A stretch of 64,000 bases of DNA from Photobacterium sp. TY1-4 (lineage in GTDB: Bacteria; Pseudomonadota; Gammaproteobacteria; Enterobacterales; Vibrionaceae): assembly GCF_025398175.1 (NCBI RefSeq), contig NZ_CP099735.1:1612001-1676000 (forward strand), in the 5' to 3' direction. Positions 16,846 to 26,034 of the stretch are shown one piece after another. Below the pieces are notes generated by a model. The model did no database searches, was not told where the DNA came from, and saw nothing but the letters and a program-made list of their open reading frames with translations. Each line of letters begins with the position of its first letter. Position 1 is the first letter of the stretch. The translations under genes were made by a program, and so were the position numbers.

Positions 16846-16976
16846 CTAATTAACAGCGTGACTTCGGCAGATTGGGAGGTCACCGTCATTTGTTGCGTGA
16901 GAATAATTGGTATGCACCTGTTGCGGCGTTCTCCGGTTCGGTTTAGGGTAAACGGCGGTTTTGGGGGAGTTACAGA

Positions 16977-17909
16977 TTGAATCACTTTGACTATAACCTG
17001 CTTCGGGTGCTGGAAGTACTGCTTGAGGAGCAGAGCGTGACTGCGGCGGCAGCACGGCTGCACTTGAGCCAGTCGGCGGTGAGCAAGCAACTGGCCAAAC
17101 TGCGGGAGACCTTCAGCGATCCTTTGTTTGAGAGAACGGCACATGGCTTGCGGGCGACACCGCGGGCTAAAGCGTTGGCGCCGCAGCTGCGGGTGCTGTT
17201 GCAGCAGCTGGAACAGTTTACCCGGCCGAATGCGTTCGATCCGGCGCTCAGCCGCCGTGAGTTTCGGATTGATATGGTCGAGGCGGCGTACTCACTGACT
17301 TATCCCTGTTTTATGCCGGAACTTCTGGCACTGGCTCCCAATCTTCGGCTCAGCAGTCAGATCTGGAGCCAGGATAGCCTGGAAAAGCTGCTTCGCTGTG
17401 ACATAGATATGGCGATTTGTATTCGGGAGTGGGATGAGCGCTCGCCGCTGCATGTTAGTCAGATCCCGCCGGAGCTCAATTATGTCGCGCTGGTGCGGGA
17501 TCATCCGATTTGCATCATGCGGGCGGATCACCCGTTATTTGAGGAGCCCTGGGGGCTTGAGACGTTTCTGAACTATCGCCATTTGCAGGTCAGTTTTGGC
17601 GGGGTCGAGCACTGGCTGCTGGATGACGTACTGGCGCGCGAAAAACGTCAGCGGGATATTGCGGTGAACATGGCCGAGTTTCACAGTGCACTACGGTTGT
17701 GTGAAAGCAGCGATTTGATCATGAGCGCTCCGGCCAAATATGCCGCGACCATGATGGGGAATTTCAACGTGCGGAGCCTGGACGTCCCGGTCGACCTGGT
17801 GCCCGGGGCTTATGTGCTGATGTGGCACCAGCATTATGATTTGGACCCGAGCCATCGCTGGCTGCGCTCCCTGATGATCGATCAGGTCCATGCCCGGTAT
17901 CCGGCGTAA
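16977..17909 (+). CDS. LysR-family regulator (LeuO/NodD-like group)
   Basis: 310-residue LysR protein starting with TTG at 16977, supported by GGGGGAG 8 nt upstream. The N-terminus FDYNLLRVLEVLLEEQSVTAAAARLHLSQSAVSK is typical of the group that includes LeuO, NodD and YbeF. The effector domain spans about residues 95-300. It is divergent from the ABC-F leader, with about 170 nt between them, so it might influence that promoter. Otherwise its target is unknown; the next gene is convergent. Confidence 0.87.
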   Translation: MNHFDYNLLRVLEVLLEEQSVTAAAARLHLSQSAVSKQLAKLRETFSDPLFERTAHGLRATPRAKALAPQLRVLLQQLEQFTRPNAFDPALSRREFRIDMVEAAYSLTYPCFMPELLALAPNLRLSSQIWSQDSLEKLLRCDIDMAICIREWDERSPLHVSQIPPELNYVALVRDHPICIMRADHPLFEEPWGLETFLNYRHLQVSFGGVEHWLLDDVLAREKRQRDIAVNMAEFHSALRLCESSDLIMSAPAKYAATMMGNFNVRSLDVPVDLVPGAYVLMWHQHYDLDPSHRWLRSLMIDQVHARYPA

Positions 17910-18006
17910 CCGGGCTGTGCTGTGTCGTGTTGAGTTGTGGTGAACTGCGATGAAGCGCCGGTGTAGACCACCGATGTAAACCAACTGTGTGCGCTGTCTG
18001 GGTTGC

Positions 18007-18576
18007 CTACACGGCAGTGACCGTGATCGGGAAAGGTTTGTCTGGGGTCAGGAGCGGCATCGCCGACGTGATATTGCCCTCCAGCCATGACCAGGCATCC
18101 TTGGGAAGGATCAGGGCCGGCATCCGGTCGTGGTAAGGGCGACAGGCCTCATCCGGGGATGTCGTCAACGTGACCAGCTCCGGCATGTCACCGGGAAACC
18201 AGATCCCTGCCATATAAAACGGGCGGCTCTCGGCATGGCCGAACCGGTATTTCTGTTTGCGTGGGCCGCCTTCATCATGCCATTCATACCAGCCGCTGCA
18301 GGGGATCAGGCAGCGATGGTTTTGCATCGCATGGTGAAACAGTTTCTTCTCATTCACGGTTTCGGCCCGGGCATTGATGATCTGTTTTTTCGCCCAGTCC
18401 GGTTTGATCCCCCATATTGACTCTTGCTGTTCCAGCTGGCCCTGCTGATAAATAATGGTGGCGATCTGCTGGCTGGGGCGAATATCCGGGCTGGCTTGGG
18501 CACTGAAGGCACAGCCAATGTCGTCACGGACCATTTGATTGAAGGTATCGCCGGAAATAATGAATCGTCCACACAT
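18007..18576 (-). CDS. yedK: SOS response-associated peptidase (SRAP, YedK/HMCES family)
   Basis: 189-residue SRAP-domain protein that covalently traps abasic sites in single-stranded DNA. The catalytic Cys is residue 2 (MCGRF), exposed after Met removal. The other active-site elements are present: the Asn in INARAETV, the Glu in GWYEW and the His in YHDRMP. It is slightly shorter than the ~220 residues of E. coli YedK, mainly at the C-terminus. A good AGGAGG precedes the start. It is alone, convergent with the LysR gene and divergent from mgtE. Confidence 0.93.
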   Translation of the reverse strand: MCGRFIISGDTFNQMVRDDIGCAFSAQASPDIRPSQQIATIIYQQGQLEQQESIWGIKPDWAKKQIINARAETVNEKKLFHHAMQNHRCLIPCSGWYEWHDEGGPRKQKYRFGHAESRPFYMAGIWFPGDMPELVTLTTSPDEACRPYHDRMPALILPKDAWSWLEGNITSAMPLLTPDKPFPITVTAV

Positions 18577-18823
18577 GGGGCGTTCCTCCTGGCTTGAATC
18601 GGTACGGCTGATCGTCGGTGAAAGTGCCGGGACAATCTTGCGCCAATATCAGCTATTTCAGTATGGGCACAGGCGGGAGCTGTGTAAAATTCGCGCGATC
18701 CCAGGCCCGCAGGCAAAGTGGCCTGCACAATTGCCAAGCTTGTGGCCTGAAGGCAATTGTTTGGGCGGCATTGAGCCTATATGCTTGAGTGGTAGCATCA
18801 ATATCTGACTTGAAGGACTTTCC

Positions 18824-20170
18824 ATGCAAGAGAATGAACTCCAGAGTGCCGTGAGTGAGCTGCTGGCCAGCGATCTTGACCCGACCACCCAGCAGGCGGT
18901 GATTGAACAATTTGAACAGGAAAAGTCACCCACTGAGCTTGCCTTGTTGCTGGAGTCCTTGCCGCAGGAAGATCGTCTGGAGACCTGGAAACAGATTTCC
19001 GATGCGATCAAGGCGACAGTGCTGGTGGAAATGCGCCTTGATGCCAGCAAGACGATCATTGATTCGCTGGACGAGCCGAGCCTGTTGGCGCTCTTTACCG
19101 GCATTGATGCCGATACCTTGCTGGAGCTGCAGGACAATCTGCCGGATCACCTGCTGGAAGAAGTGATCCAACGGATGGATGAGGAGCAGCAGCAACGCTT
19201 CTCCACCGCCCAGCAATTCTCGGATGACGAAGTCGGTCACTGGTGTGATCACCAACCGCTGGTAGTGCCGGCGAAAACCAAAATTAAAGTCGTGCAGCGG
19301 CTGGTCCGGCGCATGATGCCGGCGCATAGTAATGCGATTTTTCTGGTGGATCAGCGCGGGAACTGGGAAGGCGCGGTGCGGTTCAACAAATTGATTGGCG
19401 CTGATCCCCTGTTGCGGGTCTCGGAGCTGGCGGAGCCTGAGTTTCCGACCCTGAATGCCAAAGAGGACGTGTATATCGCGGCAAATAAGGTGGCCAGTAG
19501 TGCGGAGTCGGCCTTGCCGGTGATTAGTGACGGGGGGATGCTGATTGGTCGCCTGGATATCGGCAGCGCCTATGAGTTGCAGGCCGAGCGAGCCGAGTCG
19601 CAAATCATGGCCACTGCGGGTCTGGATGAAGATGAAGATCTGTTCTCCAGCGTGCGTAAAAGTGCCAAGAATCGGGCCATCTGGCTGGGGATCAACCTGT
19701 TAACGGCCTTCCTGGCTTCCTGGTTTATCGGTCTGTTTGAAGCCACGCTGCAACAGGTGGTGGCGTTGGCGGTGTTGATGCCGATTGTTGCCTCCATGGG
19801 TGGGATTGCCGGCAGCCAGACCCTGACGCTGATTGTGCGCGGTCTGGCCCTCGGGCAGATCTCCCGGGCCAACCTCAAGCCGCTGCTGAGCAAAGAGATG
19901 AAGGTCGGCGCCCTGAACGGGGTACTGTGGGCGATTATCATTGGTCTGGTGGCCGGGTTCTGGTTTGACAGCCTGATGCTCGGCGGGGTAATTGGCATGG
20001 CAATTATTGCCAATATTATCTCTGCTGCGCTGGCCGGGGTATTCGTGCCAGTGCTGCTGGACAAGCTGAAAATTGACCCGGCGCTGTCCGGCTCGGTGAT
20101 CCTGACCACGGTGACCGATATTATCGGCTTTGTGGCCTTTCTTGGCTTGGGAACCTTGCTGCTGCTCTAG
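18824..20170 (+). CDS. mgtE: Magnesium transporter MgtE
   Basis: 448-residue MgtE-family channel. The acidic N-terminal domain (about residues 1-130) and a CBS pair (about 135-255) sense cytoplasmic Mg2+. Five transmembrane helices follow (about 275-448) with the family motif MPIVASMGGIAGSQTLTLIVRGLALG, which lines the pore. Length and order match the family. AAGGA precedes the ATG. No Mg-sensing leader was recognised in the short upstream gap. A terminator hairpin follows and separates it from the convergent nos operon. Confidence 0.95.
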   Translation: MQENELQSAVSELLASDLDPTTQQAVIEQFEQEKSPTELALLLESLPQEDRLETWKQISDAIKATVLVEMRLDASKTIIDSLDEPSLLALFTGIDADTLLELQDNLPDHLLEEVIQRMDEEQQQRFSTAQQFSDDEVGHWCDHQPLVVPAKTKIKVVQRLVRRMMPAHSNAIFLVDQRGNWEGAVRFNKLIGADPLLRVSELAEPEFPTLNAKEDVYIAANKVASSAESALPVISDGGMLIGRLDIGSAYELQAERAESQIMATAGLDEDEDLFSSVRKSAKNRAIWLGINLLTAFLASWFIGLFEATLQQVVALAVLMPIVASMGGIAGSQTLTLIVRGLALGQISRANLKPLLSKEMKVGALNGVLWAIIIGLVAGFWFDSLMLGGVIGMAIIANIISAALAGVFVPVLLDKLKIDPALSGSVILTTVTDIIGFVAFLGLGTLLLL

Positions 20171-20204
20171 GGGAGAGCCAAAACAAGCCGACAAACATTC
20201 GTTC

Positions 20205-20238
20205 CAAGAGGTGGTCTGAGGCCACCTCTTGTCGTTTT
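20205..20238. terminator. Terminator between mgtE and nosL
   Basis: Perfect 10-bp stem CAAGAGGTGG / CCACCTCTTG, followed by TCGTTTT on the plus strand. It may serve both converging transcripts. Confidence 0.7.
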
Positions 20239-20257
20239 ACTACCCTTCCTGTTTTCT

Positions 20258-20776
20258 TTAAAGCATCTCGATGCTGATCTCATCGAAGCGATAGACCTTG
20301 CCGCCAAACTCGTCCCTAAAGCGGTTGGCATCGGCTTCCCGGCTGAAGCTGGCCAGGGTTTTGCCCATCGCGCCTTTTTTCTCCGAGCCGATGACATACC
20401 AGGCCTCGCGGGCATCAATGAAATATTCGTCTTCCGGTTTTTGCCACGGCGTTTTGCTCATGTCATGGACATAGATCTCTTTCACCTGGCGTTGGTTTTC
20501 CGGCTGCAGAATAAAGCTGAACAAGTCTCGGGTGGAGCAGAATTTACTGACGGACTCGGTCGATTTGCTATAGCTTTCGCCTTTGGGGCCGGGGAAGCGG
20601 CTGATAATCATCCCGCACAGGTGACATTCATCTGCCTGTTCAATCGCTGCGGCCTGACGCACCTTGGCCTGTTGTTCGGTGTTCTGATCACTGCAAGCGA
20701 CGCCCAGGCTCAGGAGGAGCGCTATGGCGAGGGATTGGAGAGAAAACAGAGATTGGAGAGAAAAAAAAGTACGCAT
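20258..20776 (-). CDS. nosL: Nitrous oxide reductase copper chaperone NosL
   Basis: 172-residue lipoprotein that delivers Cu(I) for assembly of the NosZ copper centres. The lipobox LGVAC places the lipid on Cys28. The NosL copper-binding motif DECHLCGMII follows at about residue 50, and the DAREAWYVIGS and GAMGKTLASF blocks are typical. It is the last gene of nosRZDFYL, 41 nt after nosY. The signal peptide contains an in-frame 6-residue duplication (FSLQSL twice) caused by an 18-bp tandem repeat. Confidence 0.93.
   Translation of the reverse strand: MRTFFSLQSLFSLQSLAIALLLSLGVACSDQNTEQQAKVRQAAAIEQADECHLCGMIISRFPGPKGESYSKSTESVSKFCSTRDLFSFILQPENQRQVKEIYVHDMSKTPWQKPEDEYFIDAREAWYVIGSEKKGAMGKTLASFSREADANRFRDEFGGKVYRFDEISIEML
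20733..20768 (-). repeat. 18-bp tandem duplication in the nosL signal peptide
   Basis: Plus-strand unit GATTGGAGAGAAAACAGA (20733-20750) is followed by a second, nearly identical copy. It encodes the repeated FSLQSL of the hydrophobic signal region and keeps the frame. Confidence 0.75.
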
Positions 20777-20817
20777 AAGTCATCCTTAGTCGTTGGCCAA
20801 ACCAAGCCGGTCAGCAT

Positions 20818-21636
20818 TTAGAGTTTTTTGTGATGAAAGATCAGCGCAGCCAACGCCAGCGGTGCCAGGACCCAGCCGAGCATGATGAGAAAGAGCTGGG
20901 CCAGAGACTGGCTTTGCTCGAGGGCGACGGCCACTACCCCGTTGACATCCCCGGTATCGAGCGCGGCTAAATTGATCAGCCGGAACAGGTCGGCCGGGTT
21001 GAACCACATCAGTTGCACCAGGAACGACTGGCTGAGGCCTTCTTCGACGCCGATCAGCAGAGCCAGTAGCGCCAGGTCAAACACCAGCACAAAGAAGAAC
21101 CACAGCAGCAGGGCGATCCCCGCCGCTTTCGATTTTTCAGACACCGACAGGCTGATCACATAGGCGATAGCGATGAAACACAGCCCCAGCAAGATGGCCG
21201 ACAGAATAAACAGGCCAAAGGCCGGTAACACCTCGCTTGCGCCCGTTTGCCATGCCATTAGCATGGCTGCGCTGCCAAACCCCAGGCTGGTCGCCAGTCC
21301 GATAATAGTGCCCTGGCCGAAGAACTTGCCGAGCAGGAGCTGGCGGTGGCTGAGCGGATAAGTCATTAGCAACAGCAAGGTTCCGGATTCCTGCTCGCCG
21401 ACGAAGCTGTCGTAACTCAGTAGCAGCGCGATGAGCGGGATCAGAAACACCGCCAGGCTGGACAGGCTGGCGATTGTTGTCGAGAGCGAGGCGACGCCCA
21501 GTTGGCCGGAAGCGGCTGAGCCATAGTAGCTGAGGCCGATGGCCAGTACCGCGAAAATGAATGTGATGGACAGTAGCCAGCGATTGCGTAGGCCATCCTG
21601 AAACTCTTTCAGGGCAACAGCGAATAAAGCATTCAT
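20818..21636 (-). CDS. nosY: NosY, ABC transporter permease for NosZ maturation
   Basis: 272-residue inner-membrane protein with six predicted helices. It forms the NosDFY complex with the ATPase NosF and periplasmic NosD, which helps build the CuZ cluster by supplying sulfur or energy. The start chosen is ATG at 21636 (MNALFAVALKEFQDGLRNRW), which overlaps nosF by 4 nt; a longer upstream frame lacks a membrane-type N-terminus. The motif FVGEQESGTLLLLMTYPLSHRQLLLGK is typical of this permease class. Confidence 0.92.
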   Translation of the reverse strand: MNALFAVALKEFQDGLRNRWLLSITFIFAVLAIGLSYYGSAASGQLGVASLSTTIASLSSLAVFLIPLIALLLSYDSFVGEQESGTLLLLMTYPLSHRQLLLGKFFGQGTIIGLATSLGFGSAAMLMAWQTGASEVLPAFGLFILSAILLGLCFIAIAYVISLSVSEKSKAAGIALLLWFFFVLVFDLALLALLIGVEEGLSQSFLVQLMWFNPADLFRLINLAALDTGDVNGVVAVALEQSQSLAQLFLIMLGWVLAPLALAALIFHHKKL

Positions 21637-22619
21637 GATGAAGCAACCTCCGGTGGGGTAAGCGGGCGTCCGGCAGCGTCTGGCTGCAGGGCTGAGGGAG
21701 CGACAGCCCCCTGACACTGTGCGTTGTCTGTGTTGAGGTAATACTGGTAGAGTTGCTCCAGGTTGGCCGGCTCGATGCTGATATCCGGCAGCAGAGGATC
21801 GTCCAGCAGCCGGCGGATCACGGCGAGTTTTTGCTTTTCAGGAACCTGTAGCTGCTCCGGTCCGGTTTGCCACTGGCTTAGCTCGGGGTGGCTGCTGAGA
21901 AGGGGCGCCAGCTCAGGGATACGAATCGTGGCCGGGAGGTTGGCTTTCTCCCGCAACTGGACCAGGGTGCCGATGGCTTTTTGGCGCCCCCCGGCCAGGA
22001 TCATGGCCCGATCAATATGCTGCTCGACGCCTGGGAGGACATGGGAGCAGAGGATGACGCTGGTGCCGTTGGATTTTAGCTGGTCGACACGCTGGTAGAA
22101 GTCCTGGGTGGCGATAGGATCCAGCCCGACCGTGGGCTCATCCAGCAGGAGAAGCTTCGGGTTGCCGAGAAAGGCCTGTGCCAGCCCGAGGCGCTGGCGC
22201 ATCCCTTTGGAGTAATGTTTTACCTTCCGGTTTAAAGCATGGGTCAGGCCGACCTGCGCCAGCAGTGCCGGTACTTCCTGCTGGCTGACTTGTTTCAGCC
22301 GGGCAAAGTAGGTGAGAATTTCCAGGCCGGTTAAATGGTCGTAGAAGCTGACGTTTTCAGGTAGGTAGCCAATTTGCCTGCGGCTTTGCCAGGCCTGTTT
22401 GGACTGGGGGTCCACGCCGAAAATACGAACTTCTCCGCTGCTGGCTGGGATCACCCCCAGAATGATTTTCATCATGGTGGTTTTGCCCGCTCCGTTATGG
22501 CCAAACAGGCCAAGTACTTCTCCGGGGTTCAGCGCCAGGTTGATTGCCTGCAGTGCGTCCAACTGCTGATACTGTTTGCCGGTCTCGCTGAGTGAAATAA
22601 TAGGTTTCGTTGCTGTCAT
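21633..22619 (-). CDS. nosF: NosF, ABC transporter ATPase for NosZ maturation
   Basis: 328-residue ABC ATPase with Walker A GHNGAGKTT (about residues 40-48), signature YSKGMRQR and Walker B LLLLDEPTVGLD. It powers NosDFY at the cytoplasmic face. Its start overlaps the nosD stop and its stop overlaps the nosY start by 4 nt each, so the three are translationally coupled. The last ~25 residues, rich in Ala, Pro and Gln, extend beyond the usual family end. Confidence 0.94.
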   Translation of the reverse strand: MTATKPIISLSETGKQYQQLDALQAINLALNPGEVLGLFGHNGAGKTTMMKIILGVIPASSGEVRIFGVDPQSKQAWQSRRQIGYLPENVSFYDHLTGLEILTYFARLKQVSQQEVPALLAQVGLTHALNRKVKHYSKGMRQRLGLAQAFLGNPKLLLLDEPTVGLDPIATQDFYQRVDQLKSNGTSVILCSHVLPGVEQHIDRAMILAGGRQKAIGTLVQLREKANLPATIRIPELAPLLSSHPELSQWQTGPEQLQVPEKQKLAVIRRLLDDPLLPDISIEPANLEQLYQYYLNTDNAQCQGAVAPSALQPDAAGRPLTPPEVASS

Positions 22620-23959
22620 TGGATTCCCCCGACGTATGCTGATTGGCCGGATGTTGAGGATGTTCGGGCTGCCGATGTGGCCGACTCTTCTGCTGAACCT
22701 GTCATGGGCAGCATCAACGGAAAGCTGTCTTTGACCCCGGCAGGCTTGAGCACCGGGAACTGTTTCTGGACCCAGCGCAGCATCAGGATGGCCGGGCTGT
22801 CCAGCAGCACCTTGGCTTCAGGATATTGCCAGACGAGCTTGTCGATGCCGTCATTGGGCTCAAAAGGCGTATCGCCGCGGCCATCGTTATTGAGATCCCA
22901 GCCGAGATAGTTGCTCCAGAAGTTCCCGGTGCCATTTTGGCTCCACTCCTGCTTCCGGTTCGAGACATATTTCACCTGAACCGGGTTGTTGAGAAAGGTG
23001 TTGCCAAAGACCTTGACGTTCTCTGAGCCGGCCGTCAGGTGAATACCGATTTCAGTGGTGTCAATGGTGTTGAAACTCAGGGTGTTGTAGCCCGAGTTGT
23101 AGACGAACAGCCCTTTGCCGTCGCGGCCGTTGACCTTGTGCTCCGGCTTGGTCCAGACATTGCTGATGCGGTTGTGGCTGATCTCTGAGTAGGTGATGAA
23201 GTTCATCAGAAAGCCGTAATCTTCGCTGTCGCGGGTTTCGTTGCCAATCACGGTCAGCTTGCGGGAGCTCATCAGTGCGTAACCGGCCCGGGTACGAAAG
23301 GCCAGATTGTCCTGAACCCGGTTGCTGTGGGAATACATATAGTGAATGCCGTAGCGAAGATCGTGCATGGTATTATTTTTTAATACACTTTGCTGGCTGG
23401 CGATAATATAGAGGCCGTCGCGGGTGTGGCTGACGATGTTGTTACTGACGTCGGCATGTTGAACCCGGGACAGCTGGATGCCGTTGCCGCGGTCGGGAGA
23501 GCGCAGTTTCGGGTTCCCGATAACTTCATTGCCTTCGACTTTGATGTGTTGGCCGCCCTGGATCCAGATGCCAAAACCGTCCCCTTTCAGGCGGTTGTTG
23601 CGGATCACCAGGTGGCTGGCATGCTTGTCGGCATAGATGCCGGCATTTTGTGCGGTCAGATCGCGCCCCCAGTTGTGAATATCCAGGCCTTCAATCCGGA
23701 TCCGTTCGTTCTGTAACAACAAGGCATGTCCTTTACCGCCGGCATTGATCCTGGCCCCTGGGGTGCCCTGCAGTTTGACGGCGCGGCGTATGACAAAGTT
23801 GCCGGTGTATTCTCCGGCAGCCAGGGTGATCACGTCGCCGTCGGCAGCGGTGTCCAGCACCTGCTGCAGGTTATCTTCCACTGAAACCCGAATGGTCTCA
23901 GCCAGTGCCACCGGCTGCAGACACAGCAATATCAGCAGTGAAATTATGGATTTGATCAT
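22616..23959 (-). CDS. nosD: NosD, periplasmic copper-processing factor
   Basis: 447-residue periplasmic right-handed beta-helix protein (CASH/NosD repeats), which passes copper from NosL to NosZ. The start chosen is ATG at 23959 (MIKSIISLLILLCLQ), giving a clean signal peptide ending ALA; an in-frame ATG further upstream would add 29 non-signal residues. Repeats of the form N-x-(I/V)-x2-N-x2 run through residues 70-350. A Ser/Thr/Ala-rich tail ends the protein. It overlaps nosF by 4 nt. A strong hairpin separates it from nosZ. Confidence 0.93.
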   Translation of the reverse strand: MIKSIISLLILLCLQPVALAETIRVSVEDNLQQVLDTAADGDVITLAAGEYTGNFVIRRAVKLQGTPGARINAGGKGHALLLQNERIRIEGLDIHNWGRDLTAQNAGIYADKHASHLVIRNNRLKGDGFGIWIQGGQHIKVEGNEVIGNPKLRSPDRGNGIQLSRVQHADVSNNIVSHTRDGLYIIASQQSVLKNNTMHDLRYGIHYMYSHSNRVQDNLAFRTRAGYALMSSRKLTVIGNETRDSEDYGFLMNFITYSEISHNRISNVWTKPEHKVNGRDGKGLFVYNSGYNTLSFNTIDTTEIGIHLTAGSENVKVFGNTFLNNPVQVKYVSNRKQEWSQNGTGNFWSNYLGWDLNNDGRGDTPFEPNDGIDKLVWQYPEAKVLLDSPAILMLRWVQKQFPVLKPAGVKDSFPLMLPMTGSAEESATSAARTSSTSGQSAYVGGIQ

Positions 23960-24013
23960 CGCTGTCTCTCTTCCGCGATTTCTGTACAGGAGATTGCGTT
24001 CATGATGTCGATG

Positions 24014-24040
24014 AAGCGCCATCACCGAGTGATGGCGCTT
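24014..24040 (-). repeat. Hairpin between nosZ and nosD
   Basis: AAGCGCCATCAC / GTGATGGCGCTT, a perfect 12-bp stem with a 3-nt loop, 12 nt after the nosZ stop. No T-tract follows. It can protect the 3' end of nosZ mRNA and make the reductase more abundant than the maturation proteins. Confidence 0.6.
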
Positions 24041-24051
24041 TGGCATCGGGC

Positions 24052-25950
24052 TTATGCTTCGACCAGCATCCGGCCGCGCATCTCCATATGGAGGGCGTGG
24101 CAGAACCAGTTACAGTAGTACCACTGGACGCCCGGCTTGCTGGCAATGAAGGTGACTGACGCGGTCGCTTGCGGCCCAATCTCCATCTGTACGCCGTGGT
24201 TGGTCATACAGAAGCCGTGGGTGACGTCTTCGACCATATCCAGGTTGGTGACCACCATAGTCACTTCATCCCCGAGCTTGACCTTGAACTCGGTCAGGCC
24301 GAAGTTCGGAGCGACCGAGGTCATATAGACCCGCACCTTGTTGCCGTCGCGGATCACCTTGTTCTGGGTCATCACATCAACGCCGTCTTTTTCCGCCATC
24401 GCCAGTGTTTCAGCGAACATCGGATCATCCCGGGTCCACAGTTTTTTCGGTTTGACGACACTGCGGTGAACGATCATGCAGTCGTGGGGCTCGGCGAAGG
24501 TCGGGCCGTCATGGACCAGCTTCATGTCATCGCCGGAAATGTCGATCAGCTGATCGTTTTCCGGGCGCAGCGGGCCAACTGGCAGGAAGCGGTCTTTGGA
24601 GAACTTACACAGCGAGATCAGCCATTTGCCGTCAGCATCCCGGGTTTCCCCCTGTGAGGTGTGGTTATGGCCGGGTTGGTAATGGACATCCAGCTTCTGA
24701 CGCAGGTAATTGACCTTCTCACCATTGTAAGCCTTGATCGCATCTTCAACGTTCCATTTGGCGATCTGGCTGTCGAGGAACAGGGTGGTGTAGGCATTGC
24801 CGCGGTTGTCAAAGGCGGTGTGTAGGGGCCCCAAGCCAAGCTCTGGCTCGGCAACAATCGCATCCCGTGGCTGGATCTTGTCGTCAAACAGGTCATCGAG
24901 CTTGTCGATGCCGATCACGGACACGGTTGGTGACAGTTTGCCGTTGGCAACAAAGTATTTACCGCTGGGAGAGGTGTTCAGGCCATGCGGTGACTTGGGT
25001 ACAGGAACATAACGGGTGAGCTCTGAGCCTTTGCGGCCGTCCAGCACCGGGATATCGTTGCCGTTGTAGGTTTTATATTTGCCCGCTTTCAGAGCCGCTT
25101 CACAACGCGGCAGGTTGAATATCACCACATGATCCCGCTCAGCGGTGATCATCTCACCCAAGTTCATGCCCATCTCTGAGTTATAGCAGGTCGAGGCAAA
25201 GTACTTGCCGTCATAGTCGGCATCTGTGTTGTCGAGGTTACCGTCAACCATGACCTGGAACGCCACTTCCATTTTCTCGGCATCAATGACGTTGAACAGC
25301 GAGCGGTAGGTGCTGACATCTTCCAGGCTAGCTTTGCCGTCGTTGTTCATTGGGATCTCGAACTCGCCGTTACAGAAGATGTACTTGGTTTCCGGGACTT
25401 TCTGCACCCGTAGCCCATGGATCGCCTGAACGTTCGGAACGGTCATCATTTTGTCGGTTTTCATCACATCACAACGGATCCGGGCGACCCGGCTGTTGGC
25501 TTTGTCATTGATAAATACGTATTTGCCGTTGTAGCGGCCGTCGGTCATGCTCATATGCGGGTGGTGTGAATCGCCGACCAGCATATCGACACTGTCGCCT
25601 TTAATTCGCTTACTTTCGTTGGTGATCCCCCAGCCGGTGGCGCTACAGGTGTTAAATACCGGGATCCGCATCAATTCGCGCATGGAAGGCAGGCCCATAA
25701 TGCGCACTTCTCCAGAGTGGCCGCCACTCCAGAAGCCGTAATACTCGTCCATTTCGCCCGGATGGACAAATGGGGAATTTTGCGCTTCCTTGGCTTTGGC
25801 CTGTGCCATCGACGCAAACATGGCTGCGGACATCGGGGCAACGGCTGCCCCCAGGCCGATCGCAGCCGTTTTGCCGAAGAATTTACGCCGTGATTCGTTT
25901 TGCGGGGCGTCCGGGGTCGCGTTCAGATCGTTGCTTTTGTTGTCACTCAT
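24052..25950 (-). CDS. nosZ: Nitrous oxide reductase NosZ (clade I, Tat-exported)
   Basis: 632-residue periplasmic enzyme that reduces N2O to N2. The start chosen is ATG at 25950; the N-terminus then shows a twin-arginine signal ([18 protein letters not shown]), which, with nosR, marks the clade I type. The seven-bladed propeller for CuZ occupies most of the protein, with His residues in DSHHPHMS and [11 protein letters not shown]. The C-terminal cupredoxin domain has the CuA ligands in [12 protein letters not shown]. Length is normal. It lies second in nosRZDFYL, 84 nt after nosR. Confidence 0.97.
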   Translation of the reverse strand: MSDNKSNDLNATPDAPQNESRRKFFGKTAAIGLGAAVAPMSAAMFASMAQAKAKEAQNSPFVHPGEMDEYYGFWSGGHSGEVRIMGLPSMRELMRIPVFNTCSATGWGITNESKRIKGDSVDMLVGDSHHPHMSMTDGRYNGKYVFINDKANSRVARIRCDVMKTDKMMTVPNVQAIHGLRVQKVPETKYIFCNGEFEIPMNNDGKASLEDVSTYRSLFNVIDAEKMEVAFQVMVDGNLDNTDADYDGKYFASTCYNSEMGMNLGEMITAERDHVVIFNLPRCEAALKAGKYKTYNGNDIPVLDGRKGSELTRYVPVPKSPHGLNTSPSGKYFVANGKLSPTVSVIGIDKLDDLFDDKIQPRDAIVAEPELGLGPLHTAFDNRGNAYTTLFLDSQIAKWNVEDAIKAYNGEKVNYLRQKLDVHYQPGHNHTSQGETRDADGKWLISLCKFSKDRFLPVGPLRPENDQLIDISGDDMKLVHDGPTFAEPHDCMIVHRSVVKPKKLWTRDDPMFAETLAMAEKDGVDVMTQNKVIRDGNKVRVYMTSVAPNFGLTEFKVKLGDEVTMVVTNLDMVEDVTHGFCMTNHGVQMEIGPQATASVTFIASKPGVQWYYCNWFCHALHMEMRGRMLVEA

Positions 25951-26034
25951 GGGTGGTTCTCCATACCGTTCACATCGACACAATTGTGTTCTGGAATCGT
26001 TGTTATTGGGGCTGCGCAATATCGCGCTGTGTTG

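Noticed and set aside
25978..25989. ACACAATTGTGT palindrome between nosR and nosZ
   Set aside because: Short palindrome without promoter context; could be chance.
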